This document shows, piece after piece, positions 56,616 through 64,000 of a stretch of 64,000 bases of DNA (the stretch's first letter is position 1; each line of letters starts with the position of its first letter). Made by a program: the position numbers and the translations under genes. The stretch lies in the NCBI GenBank assembly GCA_900491605.1, contig UESW01001877.1, positions 152,075 to 216,074 on the forward strand, in the 5' to 3' direction. Below the pieces are notes generated by a model. The model had not been told where the DNA came from. It saw only the letters and a list, made by a program, of their open reading frames with translations, and searched no databases. This DNA is from Calamus simplicifolius. Its lineage: Eukaryota; Streptophyta; Magnoliopsida; Arecales; Arecaceae.

Positions 56616-57140
56616 ATATTTAAATCCCCCCTCCTTTTCTTCTTCTTCCTCACGGCTTCTCCCCTCACCCCCTCCTTTCTCCTCCTCTCTTCCCCACCTC
56701 CGGCGACACTCCGGCGGCTCTCAGCACCCGACCACCTCGTCGGCGACCCATATTTCTGGGTAAGCCCCCCCCCCGTCCAAGCCACTGTTGCCGGTCCCAT
56801 CCCCCCGTGGCCGGCGGTGGCCTGGCCATGGTGGCCAGGCCACTATTAAAAAAAAATAGGGGGAGGGGGGGGGGAACCCCTGCCATGCCGTCCACGGCGA
56901 CGGCGCCGTGGCCGGCGGTGGCCTGGCCACGGTGGCCAGGCCACGGTAAAAAGAAAACCCCCCCCCATCGCCTCCCGTGTTGAGGGGGGTTCGCCAAACC
57001 CCTCCCCGTCCCTGGCCCGGCGGTGGCCTGGCCACGGTGGCCAGGCCACTGTTCAAAAAAAAAATTAAAAAAAATGCATGGGAGCTTTTCCCCACCCCCA
57101 CCCCCGGCAAAAAAAAGGGAATTGTTTTTCTCCATCCCCT
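56616..57140. repeat. GC-rich block with three 27-bp palindromes
   Basis: Starts with a C/T-rich tract and CACCTCCGGCGACACTCCGG-like sequence. It then holds three copies, at 56817-56843, 56918-56944 and 57023-57049, of GTGGCCTGGCCA plus its inverse TGGCCAGGCCAC around a 2-3-bp centre, spaced about 100 bp. Homopolymer runs of A, G and C lie between. It may be a captured gene 5' end; no coding domain is recognised. Confidence 0.7.
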
Positions 57141-57870
57141 CGGAATATATATATATATATAAAAGTTATAAAATAACCTTAATAATTTATTCAATCATAT
57201 TAGGCCAATCCATGGGTAGGAAAATAAAAAACAATTTCAAACCCTTTTAGAAGCCTCGTGGACTATTTTAATTTAAAAAATATATAATAATATTTTATAG
57301 TATTACAAAATATATTACATAAATAATTTTTTTGATTTAATTATTTAAATATTATTTTTAAAAATGTTATTGGTAAGTTGTTTCGATATTTTAACCTTAA
57401 TAATTTATTCAATCATATTATTATATCACTTAAATTCAGAAAATCCCTATAGTAATATCATTATATATAATTAAATATTACAATAAAATTACAATACACT
57501 ATAGTATTATATTAATATTTTATAAATAATTATTAAGTGATATTATAATATTAGAATATAATGATTTTATAATATCATTATATTGATTATTATCTCCATC
57601 GTCACCCATAAAAAATTAATTATAATAATCTTATTATAAATTTACATGAAATTATGATATAATTCAATATTAGGATTTTTTGTTATAAAATATGAAAAAA
57701 AAATTATTATCCCTTTAACTTATAATATTTACTGTGATCATAAAAAAAGTAGTTTATGATAATTATATATGTCATAATATTAATAATCATATTATAATAT
57801 ATATTAACTTATATTAGTTCATAATATTCAATCATTATTCATAATTATATTGCATCGTTCTTTAGTATTT
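57141..57870. other. AT-rich interior of the CACTA element
   Basis: More than 80% A/T with TATATA tracts. No frame of note. Confidence 0.5.
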
Positions 57871-57875
57871 TTAGT

Positions 57876-58112
57876 ATGTCGGGCCGAGATAGATCTTTCG
57901 CCGACGGACAAAGCGAGCAGGGACGTGGCCCTGCTGCAGCAGATCACTTCATGGGCATTGAGATGGAGAGTTCAGATCTTCAGCTTTTGAGTCTCATAGC
58001 CGATCGGCACAGACAACTGAGAGTTCATCCCATGTCGGCCGCATCGTACTTCGATTGGATGTCGATGGGCAGTAAGTATATAATAATTGCAAATTGCATT
58101 GCTAAATTTTAA
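57876..58112 (+). CDS. small unknown ORF, possible first exon
   Basis: ATG at 57876 opens a frame starting MSGRDRSFADGQSEQGRG and containing SLIADRHRQLRVHPMSAA and YFDWMSMG. Its base composition is balanced, unlike the AT-rich DNA around it. GGGCA|GTAAGTAT at about 58070 is a strong donor, so the coding part may stop there (about 65 codons) with the next exon missing. I recognise no family. It may be the first exon of a captured gene or of a CACTA-encoded protein. Confidence 0.4.
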   Translation: MSGRDRSFADGQSEQGRGPAAADHFMGIEMESSDLQLLSLIADRHRQLRVHPMSAASYFDWMSMGSKYIIIANCIAKF

Positions 58113-58194
58113 TTTTATTTTTAAAAAAAATTGCAACCAGAAATTTTTTTCTCGTTGATTTTTTTTAAAAAAGAAATTTATAAATTTGTGTCGC

Positions 58195-58494
58195 AAATGC
58201 ATCGTAAAATTTTATTTTTATTTTTTTTAAAAAAATAAAATTTTATTTTGCGATGCAAATTATGTTGCTAAAAAAATAAAATTTTATTTTGCGATGCATT
58301 TGCGACGCAAATTGCGTTGCTAAATTGCTACGCATCTTATGCGTTGCAAAATAGTGATGCATTTATTGCGTCGCTAGGAGTAGCTATTTAGTGACGAAAC
58401 TGCAACGGATAGCAGTTTGCGACAAAAGTTACAGCGATGACCAAAATGCGTCGCTAAATTAATTTAGCGACGCATTTTGGCGTCACTAAAATGA
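58195..58494. repeat. right subterminal GCGACGCA palindrome cluster
   Basis: Motifs TTTGCGACGCAAATTGCG, GCGTCGCTAAATT and AATTTAGCGACGCA recur up to the terminal repeat at 58495. Confidence 0.8.
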
Positions 58495-58509
58495 AATTTT
58501 CTTGTAGTG

Positions 58510-59040
58510 GTATTTACTCCCATTGAACTTGTGATACACACAATCATCAACTGCATTCATTTCAAAATTAAATGAGAGAATTATTTGATGAAATTTGTGA
58601 TACCATTGATGAGAAGCTTGCTTTAACCCATAAATGAATTTTGTTAATTTGCAAACCATTTCTTTGGGTCTCTTGATACAAAGTTTTCTGGTTGCACCAT
58701 ATAAATTATCTCATCAATGTCTCCATTGAGAAACGCTGTTTTGACATCCATTTGATGGAGTTTCATATCATACTATGCAACAAGAGCCATGATTGTCCTA
58801 AAAGAGTCCTTCGATGAAACTGGAGAGAATGTCTCTTTAAAGTCAATCCCTTCCTTTTGAGTATAGCCTTTAGCCACAAGACGAGCTTTATACCTTTCCA
58901 CATTACCCTTTGAATCTCGTTTGGTCTTAAAAATCCATTTGCAACCAATGAGTTTCACATCTTCTGATAATGGGACAAGTTTCCAAACTTTATTATCTTG
59001 CATAGACTTATACTCTTCCACTTTTCTGAATTGAAACCTT
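58510..59040 (-). pseudogene. copia RT fragment
   Basis: DNKVWKLVPLSEDVKLIGCK, RYKARLVAKGYTQKEGIDF and ETFSPVSSKDSFRTIMAL, then in another frame LTKFIYGLKQASHQWYHKF and MNAVDDCVYHKF up to 58510. It stops a few residues before the catalytic Asp pair. Confidence 0.87.
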
Positions 59041-60270
59041 GTATGTCTTGAAGGAAGTTGACAGGATCATCTTCCATTACGCCATTATTTTCCTCATGTT
59101 CCTGAAGAAATATCATATAGTCATCTAGAATAGCATTTCTCCTTTCCCTAGTGGATTGCCGCAATGGCACTTGTTTTTGATGTACTTGTTCTTGAGGTTG
59201 TTGAGTTTGTACCTTTGAGGGTTGAACAATAATTTCTTATTGTTTTGAAATTGCAACTTGATCATTATCAAAAGCAATTATAGGAATAGAAACTAACTAC
59301 TCTTCAACAAGAGTAGTAGGATCCAATTCCTTCTCAAAGACAAACTCTCTCAATTCTCAAAGAACGTTGCAGTTTTGTCTCAAAAATTATCCTTGATTTG
59401 GGATCATAAAACTTGAAACCCCTGGATCGCTCAGAATACCCAACAAAGTAGCTGCTCACTATTCTAAGTCCAATTTCTTTTCATGTGGCCTATAAGGCCT
59501 TGCCTCAGCTGGACATCCCTAAATATGAAAATGCTTTATACTAGGCTTTCGTCTTATCCAAAGCTCATAAAGTGTTTTGACAGCTGCTTTAGTTGGTACT
59601 CTGTTCTGAATGTAGGCTGCTATCTTTAGTGCCTCTCCCTAGAGTGCCTATGGTAAGGTAGAATGACAAATCATACTCCTTACCATATCTTTAAGAGTAT
59701 GATTACATCTTTCAGCTACACCATTCATGCTAGGTGACCCTGGCATGGTGTATTATGGGACAATCCTGCATTCCTCTAGGTATTTAGCAAAAGGTCCCTG
59801 ACGTTGTTCACCTGAATCGTCATATTTGCCGTAGTATTTACCACCACGGTCAGATCTGACTCCTTTAATCCTTTTGTTGAGTTGAAGCTCAACCTCAGCT
59901 TTAAATGATTTGAACACATTCAAAACTTGAAACTTTTCATGACTAAGAAATAGATATGCATATCTAGAATAATCATCTATGAATGATACAAAATATTGTT
60001 GACCATTCCAATAAGGTATAAAAAATGGTCCACAAATATTCGTATGTATCAACTCTAAGACTTTCGTAGTTCTTTATGTGTCCAATTTCTTTGTTTTTGT
60101 CTCTTTGCCTTTAATACAATCAACATAGACATTAAAGTTTGTAAAATTGAGGGAATCAAAATTTCATCTGACCCAAGTCGTTCAACTCAATTTTAGAGAT
60201 GTGACCTAATCGCTTATGCCATAATGTTCCTGAATTTTCATTGCAAATTTTATGCTTAGTACCTCTTGAT
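59041..60270 (-). pseudogene. copia integrase region
   Basis: Integrase core MIHTNICGPFFIPYWNGQ (the first catalytic Asp of the usual HTDICGP is Asn here), FIDDYSRYAYLFL and GVRSDRGGKYYG (second Asp). The C-terminal half is spread over frames to about 59450. A linker (QSTRERRNAILDDYMIFLQE) at 59080-59170 precedes RT. Multiple stops. Confidence 0.82.
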
Positions 60271-60980
60271 TCCATATTAGGGTTTTATTATAAGAAGCAA
60301 CAGTATCAAGCAAATATAGATTGTCATACACCAAAGAGAACTAGTTCCAATAATATTTGAATTTAATGAAAGACTAAACTGATTATTTCCAAATAAACAA
60401 TAATATCCTAATTTATCCAAAGCTGAAATAGAAACCAAATTTTCTCTAAACGACGGTACTATAAAAGTGTCTTTCAAATTTAAATAATAACCAGAACTTA
60501 ATAACAATCTAAAATGCCCAATTGCCTCTACATCTACTGACTTGCATCTCCCGCATAAATGCATCTTTCAGCATTAGTTGATTTTCGATAGCTCAGGCAA
60601 CCCTTCATTAAAACACTAATGTTAGTAGTAGCACCAGAATCTAACCACCAAGTGTTTCTAGGTACTAAAGCTAAATTCACTTCAGAACAGACCAAATTAA
60701 AAAATATACTTTTTTTATGCCATGCATGATACTTAAAACATTCCTTCTTAATATGTCCAGGCTTATTGCAAAAGAAACAACTATCCTTATCCTGATTTTA
60801 TTTCTTCTTTGTTGGACCCTTAGCAGCCTTATTCTTTCTTTTTTGTCTTTATCCTTGCCCTTGAAGTTATTACCATTAAGGACCGGCACTGAATTGAGGT
60901 TAGCATAAATATTAGCAACATTAGCTGTAATATAAAAGCAATACATAAATAACATGCTCATATAAATAATTAATACCAAC
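60271..60980 (-). pseudogene. copia gag knuckle, protease and GAG-pre-integrase
   Basis: Zinc knuckle CFFCNKPGHIKKEC on the minus strand at about 60735-60790. Protease site WWLDSGATTNIS is near 60630. Then YYLNLKDTFIVPSFRENLVS, typical of the region between protease and integrase. Frames change at least twice. Confidence 0.82.
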
Positions 60981-62390
60981 TATCAATAATTTAAATAATG
61001 GTAAATCTCATCTCAAGATACCCGTGCAACATTAATATCAAGTCTTTGGATAGTAATATTAACTGCTAGTGGTACTCTTGATGTAATGATCAAACACTAA
61101 CAATAATGCATGTCAAATAATAAATCTATTTTTGATCGACTTATTATCCACATGTAAATCCTTATAATGTTACGTATTTACATCACACATATGTGTAGTT
61201 CGGCCAAACTTAACCTTACTTTGGGCTGATTAATACCTGCATGAAACATACACAAACTCAACATCCAAAATCCTTTATGAACAATCTACACAAGAGAGGT
61301 CACTTTGATGATATCTTGTTTCAATTAGTTTAATTTAGAACGATGGATAAATTTCTTAGGCATAAAAATTCATTAATTTGAATTTGATTGAACCTTAAAA
61401 AATAATGATATGTTATTTTGGTTTCAACTCAATCTTTATAACAAAAAAATAATTTATTCTAATGGATAGCTTTATGAAACCAATTAAGAGGTTGCTTAGC
61501 TCATGAAATTAAAAATAATAATTATTTTTAATGAAAGCCCAAAAATGTGATGAACCGGTCCAAAATTCATGCATTAAATATTCTGAATGCATTAAATGCA
61601 ATCTTAACCCTTCACACAACTTCAACGCCTAAGTTTGTTATTTCCATGATTTTCTCAAAATTTTTAGCTAAGAAATTCCACGCCCCTTTGAATTATACGA
61701 AATAGGGTGTTAAAAAATTAATAAAAATTAGAGGAATTCCATGCCCCTTTGGAAATCGAATTATTTTCACTGAACGGTTCGAATTTTCGTTGCTTTGGAT
61801 AAGAGCAAGTAAAGTAAGTAAAGGACGCTCGGCATTAAATAAAGGATGCTTGGGCATTAAATAAAGGGAGGTAAAACTCAGGCTTGACCATGGACTGCAA
61901 ATAAAATGAGTAGATTCGGTTCCTTCATGGTAGTACCTCCCACCAATCTATCTTAGTTATCCCAATAGAAATTATGCGTCCATTTTTTTTTTTAATTTGT
62001 AGGAGAATACGCACCATAGCCAATGGATTCCAAGCAACGGAAAGCGGCCAGCGGAGCGATTCCAACAAAAAAAATAACTTTATCTTATCAGATGAAAGAT
62101 CTCGTCTCCGTTTTACGGGTGAGATTTCATGATGCAGCAAATATCTTTCGCTCTTAACATCGAAATTCATAGTATCAAACTAAAAGTAAAATAAAGTTTT
62201 TTGATGTTCCAGCACCTTTGATTTTATTTAGAAACAGGATCTATAGACTTGAATGTCAATGTTCAAAATAAAATTCATAATAAAATAATGAATATTTGTC
62301 TCACAATGAATAAAACCAAAAAAAAATGCTCAAATATGAATATCAATGGCATATGATCGAATTCAGAATTTCTTAGATTCAACATGAATA
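60981..62390. other. decayed gag N-terminus and leader of the old copia element
   Basis: Expected to contain gag, but no frame longer than about 80 codons and no recognisable gag residues. Possibly includes later insertions. Confidence 0.45.
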
Positions 62391-62405
62391 GGAGCTCTGA
62401 TACGA
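62391..62405 (-). promoter_or_regulatory. primer-binding site of the old copia element
   Basis: Minus strand TCGTATCAGAGCTCC: one mismatch to the initiator-Met complement TGGTATCAGAGC. Confidence 0.75.
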
Positions 62406-62407
62406 AT

Positions 62408-62904
62408 TGTTGAAAATTAAATATGAACCTTTTGGTGAAAATCATAGCCCAAGAATCATTCATGTTCAATCATCAAGAATTCATAATTGATAAATGGAAG
62501 CGTACCTAAATCCATATTGCTTGATTGCTCTCTAGAGTCCTGCGGTTGGCCTTCCAAATCAACACGTACTCCTAGAGAGCCCTTTAGAATTTTCTTTAGG
62601 CTATTCTTTCTAATGATGATGGTATTCAGAGAAGAAGGTCAGACATGCGATCCAAGGACCATTACCGCTATATATAGATAACTTCAGGATTATCTTTTTG
62701 TATTTCTATTTTAGCCCATCATAAAAATAGAAATAACCCCTTAGGTCTCTACACATTAAAGGGCCACACCTTATCATATATATTAAAGCCCAAATCACTG
62801 AAACCTTAGCTGATCACTTTTAATTGGACTTAATCTTATTTAATAGTCCGCAACACATAATTATTTCACATATATAAGCCCAATGTTGGATTAAAAATCC
62901 AACA
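62408..62904 (-). repeat. 5' LTR of the old copia element (497 bp)
   Basis: Starts TGTTGAAAATT and ends AAAAATCCAACA in plus orientation. The primer site lies two bases inside. No second copy in the window. Confidence 0.7.
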
Positions 62905-63178
62905 CTCGTCCCCTAAAGACCATGACCATCCAGCGGAATACTGTGCAACGAAGGAGGCAACCCAGTCAACCACTATGTTCACCTCCCGATAGACATGGCG
63001 GACTGAAACTGCCACCAAACCCTATAGAAGCCTTCTACTGTCATAGAGGAGAGGGGCCATATTGCAGAGGTCCGACCTATCCTGAATCCAGTTGATGACT
63101 ACCGAAGAGTCGCCCTCGATTATAATCCTCTTAGCTCGTAACTGTTGGGTCGCTCTAGTAATGCCATCCCATGCGTTC
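62905..63178 (-). pseudogene. LINE-type RNase H fragment
   Basis: The minus strand reads AWDGITRATQQLRAKRIIIE, GDSSVVINWIQDRS and VRHVYREVNIVVDWVASF, the RVT_3-type RNase H seen at the end of plant non-LTR retrotransposons and related host genes. One in-frame TAG lies near 63023. The piece is about 90 codons with neither end and starts where the copia LTR stops, so the copia element may have inserted here. Confidence 0.75.
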
Positions 63179-64000
63179 TACACTGATTCGACTCTCAAAA
63201 TTAAACTTTGGCAAGTCCAAAGTTGAAGCATAGACTTTTTGTTTTTTAATTAAGAAAAGTAAGCAACCCGATTGACCATGTTGTTGATGAAGTAATCGAA
63301 TTTTGAATTACATGGGAACCATGGTTCCAGCAATGGAACTTCCCCCTTCATTCCTTCTAGGGGAAAAAGAAAAAGAAGGAAGAGAAGTATATCGCTTGTT
63401 AAGAGAAGAATATCGCTCTTTTCCTCCTCAATCTCTCGATCAAGTATGGTTGCCGAATGATCCCCAAAAGGAGAATCTCGAGGTGAAACACCAGTAATGC
63501 GCCCCTCTCCCACGATTGGAAAAGACTTGCTGCACCACCCTTCGGTGTAGCAAGTGTGCATCGGTTGGATGGATTAGCTATCCATGAATGCCAGCACATG
63601 TGCGATACGTGACAAGGCTCATTGGATCACCGCATATGCAGGTGATTAATTCGTATAACCGATGCACACTTACTGCATCGAAGGGTGGTGCAGCAAGACT
63701 TTTCCCCCATGATTAACATTGATTGCATCGAGGGCTTAAAAATTAAGGCAGCCAAACTAAATTGTGGGCTGGTGGCTTATCAGGAACTTGAAACCCATAG
63801 GATGTAAGGTTGGACCATGGGACCCCCAAAATATGATGCCGGATATTATTATTATTTTGACATTTGATCTAGAAAATATTTATTTTTCAAATAGTTGAGT
63901 CACTTTTAATTTCACATTCAAAAATATATGGAAGTACTGTTATATTTAATTATTATTTTGATATCATCATCATCATTATTATTATCATATTTAATAGTGG
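63179..64000. repeat. dispersed repeat, copy 3 of 3, with insertion
   Basis: Colinear with 13319-13695 (TTTGGCAAGTCCAAAG, AACCCGATTGACCA, AAGGTTGGACCATGGGACCC), but an extra segment of about 465 bp (about 63321-63788) is inserted after GGGAACC. It runs off the window end. Confidence 0.75.
63518..63705. mobile_element. Mutator-like MITE, 188 bp
   Basis: Inverted ends of about 46 bp starting GGAAAAGACTTGCTGCACCA and ending with the inverse. They are flanked by 9-bp duplications CCCACGATT (63509-63517) and CCCATGATT (63706-63714) with one mismatch. Long TIRs plus a 9-bp TSD indicate a Mutator-like element. No coding capacity. Confidence 0.85.

Larger units (their letters stand above)
51425..58509. 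mobile_element. CACTA-type DNA element (right end intact, left end not found)
   Basis: The right terminus AATTTTCTTGTAGTG (58495-58509) is the inverse of CACTACAAGAAAATT, the classic plant CACTA end. Inside both ends are many TTTAGCGACGCA/TGCGTCGCTAAA inverted repeats, typical CACTA subterminal repeats. The left edge lacks CACTA and joins a CRM exon. The right flank is copia RT. No TNP2-like transposase is seen. The interior holds an 83-bp satellite, a GC-rich block and one small gene-like frame. Confidence 0.75.
58510..62904 (-). mobile_element. old Ty1/copia element, 5' part, truncated at the CACTA element
   Basis: 5' LTR at 62408-62904, primer site at 62391-62405, then gag knuckle, protease, integrase and RT on the minus strand, ending at 58510 just before the expected YVDD box, where the CACTA end begins. 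The rest of RT, RNase H and the 3' LTR are not seen anywhere in the window. It is heavily mutated, much older than the copia element at 26-31 kb, and a different family. Confidence 0.85.

Overview
This is plant nuclear DNA from a heterochromatic, transposon-dominated interval. The evidence is an LRR receptor kinase of the Xa21/EFR/FLS2 type (LRR subfamily XII), Tat-lineage Ty3/gypsy elements, Ty1/copia elements with initiator-Met primer sites, a CACTA element, hAT/Mutator/Harbinger MITEs and a CRM-domain splicing-factor relic. An angiosperm is certain and a monocot is likely; the species cannot be fixed from sequence alone. I found no intact host gene, rRNA, tRNA or CRISPR array. Everything that looks genic is broken. 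Repeat counts and divergence values below were counted by eye.

Layout. 1-6233: Tat-type gypsy element on the minus strand; its 5' LTR (5929-6233) is in the window, its other LTR is not. 6234-12582: first LRR receptor-kinase relic, split by the gypsy element at its left edge and by a large non-autonomous LTR element (6506-12140, plus strand, TSD ATACC). 12583-23942: AT-rich DNA without genes, holding nested MITEs, a 1.75-kb direct duplication (about 14.75-16.5 kb and 19.4-21.1 kb), and a 1084-bp hAT-like element with a perfect 8-bp TSD (22361-23444). 23943-32330: second LRR receptor-kinase relic on the minus strand, with signal-peptide region, LRRs, TM, non-RD kinase and the family's one kinase intron. 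It is interrupted by a 5.1-kb copia element (26181-31280, TSD GTTAG) whose LTRs differ at about 1% of positions. 32688-33881: truncated gypsy gag-protease fragment on the plus strand. 33882-37282: AT-rich, no recognisable gene.

37283-51130: complete 13.8-kb Tat-lineage gypsy element on the minus strand. It has gag, protease, RT, two RNase H domains, integrase, a 47-bp spacer array, and a three-block gene on the opposite strand (39625-41883). It sits in what looks like an intron of a CRM-domain gene whose next exon follows at 51151-51424. That exon runs straight into a CACTA-type element (51425-58509) carrying about 47 copies of an 83-bp GATC-rich satellite. The right end of the CACTA element lies inside the RT of an old copia element (58510-62904), so its two flanks do not match. 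62905-63178 is a LINE-type RNase H fragment. 63179-64000 repeats sequence found at 13.3-13.7 kb and carries a 188-bp Mutator-like MITE.

Main themes. (1) Two neighbouring immune-receptor-type genes were each destroyed by retrotransposons, and the second copy preserves the empty target sites of both insertions in the first. (2) Nearly every large element carries its own array of short palindromic tandem repeats. (3) The large Tat element contains an antisense, probably spliced gene. (4) The CACTA/GATC-satellite/CRM junction is chimeric and is the least explained structure in the window.
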